Notes under the pieces: generated by a model
Told to the model about the DNA's origin: nothing
Seen by the model: the letters and a program-made list of their open reading frames with translations, nothing else
Database searches by the model: none
In this document: positions 1 to 5,576 of the stretch, piece after piece
How positions within the stretch are numbered: position 1 is the first letter of the stretch
Layout: each line of letters starts with the position of its first letter
Source: an uncultured Bacteroidales bacterium
GTDB lineage: Bacteria; Bacteroidota; Bacteroidia; Bacteroidales; Paludibacteraceae
Assembly (NCBI GenBank): GCA_903873355.1
Contig: CAIQOG010000192.1
Span: 1 to 5,576, forward strand
Direction of reading: 5' to 3'
DNA length: 5,576 nucleotides
Program-made: the position numbers and the translations under genes

Positions 1-81
1 CCTTTTCGAAAGATTTATATTAATGCTATAAGAAAAGGTTTAATTTGTGATGAAAAACCATTAAAAAATTTGCTCATTTAA
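1..81 (+). CDS. C-terminal end of an upstream gene (partial, function unknown)
   Basis: Frame 1 is open from the first base and ends at a TAA at 79-81, giving 26 residues that begin PFRKIYINAIRKG and end KNLLI. The composition (mixed charged and hydrophobic residues, ordinary codons) looks like the tail of a real cytoplasmic protein, but the fragment is too short to name a family. It lies in the same direction as the large gene, 55 bp upstream of its ATG. The predicted promoter of the large gene starts inside its last codons, so the two genes need not be co-transcribed. The alternative is chance open sequence, since 26 codons without a stop is only weak evidence in AT-rich DNA. Confidence 0.45.
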   Translation, partial: PFRKIYINAIRKGLICDEKPLKNLLI

Positions 82-100
82 AAACTTGGAATTATTTTTG
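69..100 (+). promoter_or_regulatory. Predicted Bacteroidota-type promoter (-33 TTTG, -7 TATTTTTG)
   Basis: TTTG at 69-72 and TATTTTTG at 93-100 match the Bacteroides primary sigma factor consensus (TTTG ... TAnnTTTG) with a 20-bp gap, which is within the usual spacing. Transcription would be expected to start about 6-8 bases after the -7 element, near 106-108. That gives a leader of about 30 bases before the ATG at 137. The -33 element lies inside the final codons of the upstream gene. The match is perfect to the consensus but comes from AT-rich DNA, so a chance match is possible. Confidence 0.55.
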
Positions 101-136
101 AAAGTTTATCCGAAAATGGTTAGAAATAAATATATT

Positions 137-223
137 ATGAAAAAAGAAATTAAGATATTATTTGCACTTTTATTACTTAGTTTTGCAACTTTACAGCTGT
201 GTAATCTACAAGCATCAATTGCT
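137..223 (+). other. Signal peptide (Sec-type)
   Basis: Residues 1-6 (MKKEIK) are basic. They are followed by a hydrophobic core, ILFALLLLSFATLQL, and then a small-residue stretch containing ASIA. Cleavage is most likely after A29 (SIA before FPG) or after A26; the choice is by eye. Cys22 is preceded by LQL, which is a poor lipobox, so a Sec/SPI signal is preferred over a lipoprotein signal. This fits the T9SS C-terminal domain, because T9SS cargo first crosses the inner membrane by Sec. Confidence 0.85.
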
Positions 224-3200
224 TTTCCGGGTTTAATTAATTTCAAGCAGCCTGATGGAAGTACAATCCGTATCTTTCTAAAAGGTGATGAAAAAGCAAA
301 ATGGGCAGAAACAGAAGATGGTTATTCTATTATGACCAATTCAAAAGGAATATATGAATATGCAGTTGTACAGAACATATCCGACATGATTTCATCTGGT
401 GTTCAGGCTAAAAATCAGGAAGAAAGGTCTACAGACGAAATAAAAATGCTTTCTGCAGTTGAAAAACATCTCAGATTTAACAATGCTCAACTATCTAGAA
501 TAAAAGAGATGTGGAAAATTCCTGCTAATGGAACTATGGAGAAAGTTTTTCCAACAAAAGGAGCACGAAAACTGGTTTGTATACTTATGGATTTTCCTGA
601 TAAAAAATTCACTAAAGTTCAGACCGATTTTGATAATCTGTTTAATAAAGTTGGATATACCGAAAATGCTGCAACCGGTAGTGTGCGTGATTATTTTTTG
701 GAATCTTCCTACAATCAGTTTGATTTATCGGTTACTGTTGTAGGGCCTTTTACTACTGCCAATAATATGGCTTATTATGGTGGAAACAATTCCAGTGGGA
801 ATGACCTCAGAGATCGTGAATTTGCAGCTGAAGCAATAAATCTTGGATCGACTGCCGTAAATTTTGCTGATTTTGATAATGATAATGATGGCACGGTTGA
901 TGGTGTTTATATCATTTATGCTGGCTATGGAGAAGAAGCGGGTGGACCGGCAGATTGTATCTGGGCTCATGCCTGGAATTTGATTACTCCTATTGTAAAG
1001 AACGGGAAAACAATCTCTAAATATTCAACTTCCTGTGAGTTAAAGGGTAATACCGGAACAACAACTGCTCCAATCGGGGTTATATGCCATGAATTTGGTC
1101 ATGTATTAGGTGCTCCCGACTTTTATGATACAAATTACGCTACAAATGGTCAGTATGCCGGTACCGGAAAATGGGATTTACAGGGAACAGGTCTCTGGCT
1201 GAATGGTGGTATAACACCGGCTCATCCCAATGCCTACACTAAATGTAATATTTATAACTGGGCAACTGCAACTACTTTGTCAACTCAGCAAACACTGACT
1301 GTTAAGAATTCAAATCAGGATAACACAGCTTTTTATCGTATTAATACAACAACATCGAACGAGTATTATTTGCTTGAAAACCGCCAGAAGTTAGGCTTTA
1401 ATGCTGCTAATCTGGGTAATGGTTTGTTAGTGTATCATGTCGATGGAAATTATATTACATCTAATTTTAGCGCAAATAATATTAATAGCACTAGTCACCA
1501 GGGTTTATATGTTGTACCTGCAGGTTCTACGGCTGCTAACGGAATTGTTTTAGCAGATCTTGCAACTACAAATTCAGCGTTAGCCCCTTTCCCGGGAAGT
1601 TCAAATAAAACCTCATTTACTGATACAACTACTCCTTCTTCATTATCCTGGGCTGGTGCTAATACATCTAAGCCAATAACTTCAATTACTGAAGATGGTG
1701 TTAATAAGACTATTACTCTTGACTTTATGGGTGGAACTGATGGTTTGCCACCTACTGTTCAGGCTTCAAATCTGACTTTTACAAATGTCTCTGATAACTC
1801 TATGACCCTTAATTGGTCACGTGGTAATGGAAAATCAGTAATGGTGCTTTTAAAAGCCTACTCAGATGTTACTGATATTCCGGGTGGAGGTACTTATTCC
1901 GCAAATTCAGTTTACGGAAGCGGAAGCCAGCTGGGACAGTGGGATTATTCTGTTTATATCGGAACAGGAACTTCTGTAACAGTTACCGGACTTGTATCAG
2001 GAACAAAATATTACGCTGCAGTTTTTGAATACAATTTCAACCCTAATGTATATATGTCTCCGGCATTGACCGGAAATGCAACGACAACCGGAATGGTAAA
2101 TTTTGTTTATGCCTCAGCCGGAAATCTTGCTACCATTCTTGGACCTTCTAATTTATCAACAATAACGACACTAAAACTTACAGGTTCAATTGATGCCCGC
2201 GATTTTAAAACCATGCGCGATAATATGCCGGCTTTAACATCGCTCGATTTATCTGATGTAAGTATTTCTCCTTATTCGGGTCCGGATGGTACATTTAATG
2301 GTACAAACATTGGTGAAGGAATAAAAAAACATTTCTCAAAATCAACTGCAGGTAGTACTTTAAGTGGTTCATACAGTTTTCCGGGAAATGCAATACCGGC
2401 ATATGCATTTTTAGATCCGGGTTCATTCACCGGAAAAACAGGTCTAAAAACATTGATACTGCCATCTAATTTAAATGCTATTGGGACTTATGCCTTTTAT
2501 GGGTGTACAGGTCTTGCAGGAGTATTGACAATACCTAATCAGGTTAATTCAATTGAAAGTTATGCATTTTATAATTGTACAGGGATTACTGATTTCAAAC
2601 TATCAACTACTTTGTCAAGTATAGGAGATTATTCATTTTATATGTGTAGTGGAATATCAACCTTTACTTTACCTGCTTCATTGTCGTCTATAGGGACGTT
2701 GTCATTTGGATATTGCAGCTCAAATACAAAATTTGTAATAGATGCAGCAAATCTAAGTTACTCAGTTTTAAATGGTGTGCTTTTCAATATAGATCAAACC
2801 CGACTGGTAAGTTATCCTGCAGGGAAATCGGGAGCATATTCAATTCCGGCTACGGTTTTGACTATTGGAGCAAATGCATTCTACGGTTGTAATCTGATTA
2901 CTTCGGTAACGATACCAAACAGTCTGACTTCAATTGAAAATCATGGTTTTTGTTATAATAACCTGTTGACAACAATTCTTACAGTAAGCGACCAACTTAA
3001 ATATATGAGTATTGATGGAGTTCTGTTCAATAAGAATCTGACTGATCTTATTATATGCCCTTCAGGGAAAACAGGAAGTTACTCTATACCAGGTACAGTG
3101 ACTACGATTCATGAAAATGCATTTTTCACCTGTTCGAATTTAACTTCTGTTTCAATTCCGCCATCGGTTATTTCCATTGGGAATACTGCTTTTGCGAATT

Positions 3201-5576
3201 GTACCGGATTAACTTCAATTTATGCTAATTTACCAACACCGATTGATTTAAGTGCTTCGACTGATGTGTTTGTTGGTGTAAATAAAACTAATTGTGTGCT
3301 TAATGTACTTTATAAAGCAAAGTCACTTTATGTTACAGCAAATCAATGGTCAGATTTCAGTAACATTACAGAAGCTTTTGGATTTTTATTATCAAACTTA
3401 TCTGTTAATTTCCCTGCTAATGGCGGTTCGACAACAGTGAATATTACTTCGAATACCAATTGGATGGTAACGCCCGGACAAGTATGGGTTAATGTTACTC
3501 CAACTTCGGGTACGGGTAATAACACACTTACAATCAATGCTGATGCCAATACTACAACAGAGGGTAGAAATGCTACGATTACTATTTCAGCTGTTGGAGT
3601 GCAATCACAGGTTATAAATGTTTATCAGGCAGGGGTTGTTGAAGTAGCACCAACTACACAAGCTTCAAACCTTACGTTCACCGGAATTGCTGATAATACA
3701 ATGACCTTGAACTGGACTCGTGGTAATGGAAAATCTGTAATTGTTTTATTGAAAATTTACAATCCTATAACTGATATCCCGGGTAGTGGAACCTATACAG
3801 CCAGTTCGGTTTACGGAAATGGAACTCAGCTTGGATTAATGGATTATGTGGTTTATACCGGAACTGGAAATACTGTTACAGTAACCGGACTTGTTCCCGG
3901 CACGAAATACTATGCTTCTGTATTTGAATGCAATACTTCAATTAACAGCTATCTAACGCCTGCTCTGTCAGGTAATACTTCAACTACCGGAACCGTAAAT
4001 TATGTTTATTCCACACCGGGAAATTTAGCTACAATTCTTGGTACAACAAATTTAGCAGCTCTAACAACATTTAAAATAGTTGGTACTCTTGATGCTCGTG
4101 ATTTTAAAACCATTCGCGATAAAATGCCTTTACTGGCATCTGTCGATTTGTCGGACGCTGTTATTGTCGGATATATTGGTTCCGATGCAACCTATTCGGG
4201 AAGTTATAATTATGGTGCAAATTCAATTCCTGCTTATTCATTTTACAATTCATCGACAAGTTTAGGAAAAACAGTTTTAAAATCTATTGTTTTCCCAACA
4301 ACACTGACCTCAATTGGACAATACGCATTTTATGGTTGCTCCGGACTTGCAGGAACACTAACAATTCCTAATTCTGTCACTACAATTGAAACCTATGCAT
4401 TTTATAATTGTACGGCTATTGCTGATGTGAAACTATCAACAACTCTTGCAAATCTGGGCGATTTTGCATTCATGTATTGTAATAGTGTAGCAACCTTTAA
4501 TATACCGGCTTCATTGACAAATATCGGTTACAGACCATTTGGTTATTGTGTAAATCACAACTATTTTGTAGTCGATCCAGACAATCCAAATTATGCATCA
4601 CCGGATGGGGTGTTGTTTAACAAGGATCTAACAAAACTGGTTTATATTCCAACAGGTAGGTCAGGAACATATCTTGTTCCTCCTGCTGTTCAGATTATAG
4701 GTAGCAATGCATTCTATGGTTGTAAATTAATAACTTCGGTAACCATACCAAACAATGTATCAGTTATTGAAAGTCGGGCATTTGGGTATAACAGCTTACT
4801 GACAGGATTTGTAACAGCCAGTGACCAACCAAATTTATCGGTTTCTGATGGAGTTTTGTTTAATAAAGATTTTACAGAGCTAATTGTGTGTCCTTCAGGG
4901 AAATCGGGTAGTTATACTATTCCGGCTACAGTAAATACTATTCGGGAAAGCGGATTTATCCGATGCGAAAAGCTAACTTCAATAGTGATTCCTAAAAATG
5001 TAACTAAGATTGATACATGTGCATTTTTCTATTGTTCAGCACTTACAAACATTACTATTCCTGAAACAGTCACTTATTTTGGAGGTTATTCATTTTATGC
5101 CTGTTTGAAACTAGCTTCTGTAACCATACCGTCTATTACAAAATATATTGGAACTTCGGTTTTTGCTTACTGTAATGCATTGACTGCTATTAATGCAAAT
5201 CCGGCGACTCCTGTTAATCTGACTTCTTCACCAAGTGTGTTTTATAATGTGAACAAGACGAATTGTAAACTGAATGTACCGATTGGCTCAAAAAGTCTTT
5301 ATCAGGCTGCTACGAGCTGGAAAGATTTTATAAATATAATGGAATTAGCAACTGAAGTGAAAAATCCTTCCGATTTTGAGAGTAAAATTGATGTTTTTCC
5401 AAATCCTGTCTCAGATTCATTTAAAATTAATGGTATTGACGGAAATGCAATTGTTACATTTTTTGATTCTGGTGGAAAAGAGTTGTACTCGAAACAAATT
5501 TTTGATCAGGAAGATATTTATGTCGGCAATCTGCCTGAAGGCATTTATATGTTGAAAATTGCTTCAAAAGATATTA
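137..5576 (+). CDS. Secreted multidomain M6-family metalloprotease with FN3-like, BspA-type LRR and BACON domains and a T9SS sorting domain (3' end cut off)
   Basis: The frame is continuous from the ATG at 137 to the window edge without a stop: 1,813 residues, probably lacking only the last ten or so. Domains in order: signal peptide (1 to about 29), propeptide-like region (30-141), M6 peptidase with HEFGH at 318-322 (142-535), FN3-like (538-652), BspA LRR block (770-1024), BACON (1083-1166), FN3-like (1171-1285), BspA LRR block (1381-1681) and T9SS type A sorting domain (from about 1750). M6 enzymes (immune inhibitor A family) are secreted zinc endopeptidases. FN3, LRR_5 and BACON domains are binding or spacer domains, so I infer a surface-attached protease acting on host, prey or environmental protein. 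The start at 137 is chosen because a signal peptide (MKKEIK, then a hydrophobic core) follows directly and a promoter lies about 36 bp upstream. An in-frame ATG at 116 would add seven residues but leave a leader of only about 9 bases. No Shine-Dalgarno is present, which is normal for this phylum; the region before the ATG is A/T-rich. The protein is far longer than simple M6 proteases, because of the duplicated C-terminal module. No frameshift or internal stop was found. Confidence 0.93.
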   Translation, partial: MKKEIKILFALLLLSFATLQLCNLQASIAFPGLINFKQPDGSTIRIFLKGDEKAKWAETEDGYSIMTNSKGIYEYAVVQNISDMISSGVQAKNQEERSTDEIKMLSAVEKHLRFNNAQLSRIKEMWKIPANGTMEKVFPTKGARKLVCILMDFPDKKFTKVQTDFDNLFNKVGYTENAATGSVRDYFLESSYNQFDLSVTVVGPFTTANNMAYYGGNNSSGNDLRDREFAAEAINLGSTAVNFADFDNDNDGTVDGVYIIYAGYGEEAGGPADCIWAHAWNLITPIVKNGKTISKYSTSCELKGNTGTTTAPIGVICHEFGHVLGAPDFYDTNYATNGQYAGTGKWDLQGTGLWLNGGITPAHPNAYTKCNIYNWATATTLSTQQTLTVKNSNQDNTAFYRINTTTSNEYYLLENRQKLGFNAANLGNGLLVYHVDGNYITSNFSANNINSTSHQGLYVVPAGSTAANGIVLADLATTNSALAPFPGSSNKTSFTDTTTPSSLSWAGANTSKPITSITEDGVNKTITLDFMGGTDGLPPTVQASNLTFTNVSDNSMTLNWSRGNGKSVMVLLKAYSDVTDIPGGGTYSANSVYGSGSQLGQWDYSVYIGTGTSVTVTGLVSGTKYYAAVFEYNFNPNVYMSPALTGNATTTGMVNFVYASAGNLATILGPSNLSTITTLKLTGSIDARDFKTMRDNMPALTSLDLSDVSISPYSGPDGTFNGTNIGEGIKKHFSKSTAGSTLSGSYSFPGNAIPAYAFLDPGSFTGKTGLKTLILPSNLNAIGTYAFYGCTGLAGVLTIPNQVNSIESYAFYNCTGITDFKLSTTLSSIGDYSFYMCSGISTFTLPASLSSIGTLSFGYCSSNTKFVIDAANLSYSVLNGVLFNIDQTRLVSYPAGKSGAYSIPATVLTIGANAFYGCNLITSVTIPNSLTSIENHGFCYNNLLTTILTVSDQLKYMSIDGVLFNKNLTDLIICPSGKTGSYSIPGTVTTIHENAFFTCSNLTSVSIPPSVISIGNTAFANCTGLTSIYANLPTPIDLSASTDVFVGVNKTNCVLNVLYKAKSLYVTANQWSDFSNITEAFGFLLSNLSVNFPANGGSTTVNITSNTNWMVTPGQVWVNVTPTSGTGNNTLTINADANTTTEGRNATITISAVGVQSQVINVYQAGVVEVAPTTQASNLTFTGIADNTMTLNWTRGNGKSVIVLLKIYNPITDIPGSGTYTASSVYGNGTQLGLMDYVVYTGTGNTVTVTGLVPGTKYYASVFECNTSINSYLTPALSGNTSTTGTVNYVYSTPGNLATILGTTNLAALTTFKIVGTLDARDFKTIRDKMPLLASVDLSDAVIVGYIGSDATYSGSYNYGANSIPAYSFYNSSTSLGKTVLKSIVFPTTLTSIGQYAFYGCSGLAGTLTIPNSVTTIETYAFYNCTAIADVKLSTTLANLGDFAFMYCNSVATFNIPASLTNIGYRPFGYCVNHNYFVVDPDNPNYASPDGVLFNKDLTKLVYIPTGRSGTYLVPPAVQIIGSNAFYGCKLITSVTIPNNVSVIESRAFGYNSLLTGFVTASDQPNLSVSDGVLFNKDFTELIVCPSGKSGSYTIPATVNTIRESGFIRCEKLTSIVIPKNVTKIDTCAFFYCSALTNITIPETVTYFGGYSFYACLKLASVTIPSITKYIGTSVFAYCNALTAINANPATPVNLTSSPSVFYNVNKTNCKLNVPIGSKSLYQAATSWKDFINIMELATEVKNPSDFESKIDVFPNPVSDSFKINGIDGNAIVTFFDSGGKELYSKQIFDQEDIYVGNLPEGIYMLKIASKDI
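224..559 (+). other. Propeptide-like N-terminal region of the M6 protease
   Basis: Residues 30-141 begin FPGLINFKQPDGS and continue IRIFLKGDEKAKWAETEDGYS. This arrangement (a P near the mature start, QPDGS/T, a GDE and a W-x-E-T-x-D-G-Y) is commonly found just before the catalytic domain in Bacteroidota M6 proteases. The second half (about 95-141) is charged and probably helical. I infer a propeptide that keeps the enzyme inactive until export and is then removed. The cleavage site cannot be placed from sequence alone. Confidence 0.6.
560..1741 (+). other. M6-family (immune inhibitor A-like) zinc metalloprotease catalytic domain
   Basis: The domain starts at KLVCILMDFPD (about residues 145-155), the usual first strand of M6 peptidases. 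The zinc motif HEFGHVLGAPDFYD runs from residue 318: His318 and His322 should bind zinc, Glu319 is the catalytic base, and Asp328 sits where extended HExxHxxGxxD motifs supply a third ligand. Before it, residues 247-255 (DNDNDGTVD) form a DxDxDGxxD calcium-binding-type loop, followed by VYIIYAGYGEE, also typical of the family. After it, GTGKWDLQGTGLWLNGG (about 343-359) corresponds to the family's WDLM(A/G)SGSW stretch, but the expected Met is Gln349. The catalytic residues are intact, so activity is likely. The C-terminal part (about 370-535) looks beta-rich, as in other M6 members, and contains LLENRQ and GLLVYHVD blocks. Confidence 0.9.
1748..2092 (+). other. Fibronectin type III-like domain 1
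   Basis: Residues 538-652. It opens PPTVQASNLTF, then TMTLNW-like SMTLNW, RGNGKSV, VYGSGSQLG, a GTGTSVTVTGL strand, and GTKYYAAVFEYN. The RGNG ... TGL ... GT-x-YY-x-x-VFE pattern is a form of FN3 fold that is common in large secreted proteins of Bacteroidota. By eye it shares about 70% identical residues (80 of 115) with domain 2 and needs no gap. Its likely role is to space the protease from the LRR block or to bind a ligand. No catalytic residues are seen. Confidence 0.75.
2444..3208 (+). repeat. BspA-type leucine-rich repeat block A (about 10 units of LRR_5 type)
   Basis: Residues 770-1024 hold tandem units of about 23 residues on the pattern L-T-S-V-x-I-P-x-x-V-x-x-I-G-x-x-A-F-x-x-C-x-x. 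Clear units begin at L770 (LKTLILPSNLNAIG) and continue through IGDYSFYMC, IGANAFYGC and IGNTAFANC. The AF-x-x-C cysteine or asparagine ladder is the hallmark of the BspA/TpLRR (LRR_5) family. Two longer units contain a GVLFN hairpin-like insert (Gly880 and Gly961), each followed by a GKSG-x-Y or GKTG-x-Y strand. Family members such as BspA and TpLRR proteins bind host proteins or other bacteria; binding here is inferred. The block ends in a cap segment (1025-1078) with the usual BspA C-terminal KSLY ... W-x-DF signature. Confidence 0.88.
3383..3634 (+). other. BACON domain between the two modules
   Basis: Residues 1083-1166 show the full BACON pattern: LSVNFPANGGSTTVNI, then SNTNW (Trp1109), then VWVNVTPTSGTG (Trp1117), TLTINADANTTTEGRNATI and a final VINVYQAG. 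BACON (Bacteroidetes-associated carbohydrate-binding often N-terminal) domains occur in glycan-degrading enzymes and secreted proteases. They have been proposed to bind mucin or to act as rigid spacers. Here the domain sits between the duplicated modules and has no second copy after module B. Confidence 0.85.
3647..3991 (+). other. Fibronectin type III-like domain 2
   Basis: Residues 1171-1285, aligned without gaps to domain 1. It opens APTTQASNLTF and has TMTLNWTRGNGKSV, VYGNGTQLG, GTGNTVTVTGL and GTKYYASVFE, ending STTG. It directly follows the BACON domain after a short linker (VVEV) and precedes the second LRR block. The Tyr after VFE in domain 1 is Cys here. Confidence 0.75.
4277..5179 (+). 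repeat. BspA-type leucine-rich repeat block B (about 12 units of LRR_5 type)
   Basis: Residues 1381-1681 repeat block A unit for unit: IGQYAFYGC (Cys1401 corresponds to Cys790), IETYAFYNC, LGDFAFMYC, two GVLFN inserts (Gly1491 and Gly1572), and GKSGSYTIP. Near its end it has more 23-residue units than copy A: LTNITIPETVTYFGGYSF and LASVTIPSITKYIGTSVF at residues 1636-1681 (bases 5042-5179) are the best placed as extra. The cap segment follows (1682-1735) with NKTNCKLNV and KSLY-QAATSWKDF. The predicted role is extracellular binding, as for block A. Confidence 0.88.
5384..5576 (+). other. T9SS type A sorting domain (C-terminal domain, cut by the window edge)
   Basis: From about residue 1750: KIDVFPNPVSDSF is the classic start (V-x-PNP-x-x-D/N) of Por secretion system CTDs. 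It is followed by a beta-sandwich pattern with FFDSGGKELY and a final LPEGIYMLKI, matching the family's L-x-x-G-x-Y-x-x-K/V block. Such domains direct cargo through the outer-membrane T9SS translocon and are removed by the PorU sortase, often with attachment to A-LPS. Only the last strand (usually a KxxK/R-containing tail of roughly ten residues) is missing past base 5576. Confidence 0.93.

Larger units (their letters stand above)
1748..3370 (+). repeat. Internal duplication copy A: FN3-like domain plus LRR block
   Basis: Residues 538-1078 form the first copy of a duplicated module: the FN3-like domain, a conserved connector (NLATILG, then a DARDFKT segment), the LRR block and a terminal segment ending in a KSLY-x(5)-W-x-DF-x-NI motif. 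Copy B lies 633 residues (1,899 bp) downstream, measured at the FN3 start. Copy A carries a region of 44 residues (709-752, bases 2261-2392) where copy B has 22, including a charged GEGIKKHFSKS stretch found only here. Both DNA and protein are clearly similar between copies but well diverged, so the duplication is not recent. Confidence 0.85.
3647..5341 (+). repeat. Internal duplication copy B: FN3-like domain plus LRR block
   Basis: Residues 1171-1735, the second copy of the module. The offset to copy A is 633 residues across the FN3 domain and the start of the connector. It falls to 611 through most of the LRR block, because copy A has 22 more residues at 709-752. It rises to 657 at the terminal KSLY motif (Lys1062 in A, Lys1719 in B), because copy B has 46 more residues, equal to two 23-residue LRR units. 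The same order of units, including the GVLFN inserts, shows that the whole module was duplicated as one block. Confidence 0.85.

Noticed and set aside
82..107. Inverted repeat AAACTT / AAGTTT as a terminator for the upstream gene
   Set aside because: Only six AT-rich base pairs with a 14-base loop and no U-run after it; it also overlaps the predicted -7 element. Too weak to call.
116..136. In-frame ATG at 116, seven codons upstream of the chosen start
   Set aside because: It would add MVRNKYI before the signal peptide and leave only about a 9-base leader after the predicted transcription start. The ATG at 137 gives a standard signal peptide directly, so 137 is preferred, though 116 is not excluded.
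185..202. Possible lipobox at Cys22 (LQLC)
   Set aside because: The residues at -3 to -1 (LQL) do not fit the usual L-[AST]-[GA]-C pattern, and a T9SS C-terminal domain already explains surface delivery.
528..743. Short + strand open frame inside the protease coding region (71 codons)
   Set aside because: It lies in another frame within the M6 domain, whose own frame carries clear conserved motifs. Its translation has no recognisable features.
725..970. Reverse-strand open frame (81 codons), Ile/Ser-rich
   Set aside because: Antisense shadow of the conserved calcium-loop and AGYGEE region of the M6 domain; no start context or homology-like features.
3343..3549. Reverse-strand open frame (68 codons) with a hydrophobic start
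   Set aside because: Antisense to the BACON domain. Its Val/Leu-rich look comes from the reverse complement of Asn/Thr-rich codons.
4080..4265. Short + strand open frame (61 codons), hydrophobic
   Set aside because: Out-of-frame shadow in the LRR connector of copy B, where the main frame shows conserved similarity to copy A.
2444..5179. Periodic DNA similarity as a possible CRISPR or non-coding tandem array
   Set aside because: The roughly 69-bp period is the coding of 23-residue LRR units. The similarity is at protein level with diverged codons, not identical DNA repeats with spacers.

Overview
The window is almost entirely one very large open reading frame on the + strand. It begins at an ATG at 137 and is still open at the last base, giving 1,813 complete codons. 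The DNA is AT-rich. Three things point to the phylum Bacteroidota: a C-terminal type IX secretion (T9SS/Por) sorting domain, a BACON domain, and a Bacteroides-type promoter (TTTG, 20-bp gap, TAnnTTTG) with no Shine-Dalgarno sequence before the gene. The genus cannot be told from this window.

Layout. Bases 1-81 hold the last 26 codons of an upstream gene in the same direction. A 55-bp gap follows; the predicted promoter (69-100) overlaps the end of that upstream gene. The large gene then encodes, in order: a signal peptide (residues 1 to about 29); a propeptide-like region (about 30-141); an M6-family zinc metalloprotease domain (about 142-535) with an HEFGH zinc motif at residues 318-322; a fibronectin-III-like domain (538-652); a BspA-type leucine-rich repeat block (repeats 770-1024); a BACON domain (about 1083-1166); a second fibronectin-III-like domain (1171-1285); a second BspA-type repeat block (1381-1681); and a T9SS type A sorting domain (from about 1750) that the window edge cuts just before its end.

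How it fits together. The product is read as a secreted, probably cell-surface-anchored protease. It crosses the inner membrane by Sec and the outer membrane by T9SS. The N-terminal third would cut protein. The remaining two thirds is a long adhesive or binding stalk made of a duplicated [FN3-like + LRR] module with a BACON domain between the copies. The copies share register closely, but they differ by a 22-residue insertion in copy A and by two extra 23-residue LRR units (46 residues) in copy B.

Most notable points: the domain architecture itself, the internal duplication with gain or loss of whole repeat units, and a glutamine at the place where M6 proteases usually carry the Met-turn methionine. 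No RNA gene, CRISPR array, insertion sequence or attachment site was seen.
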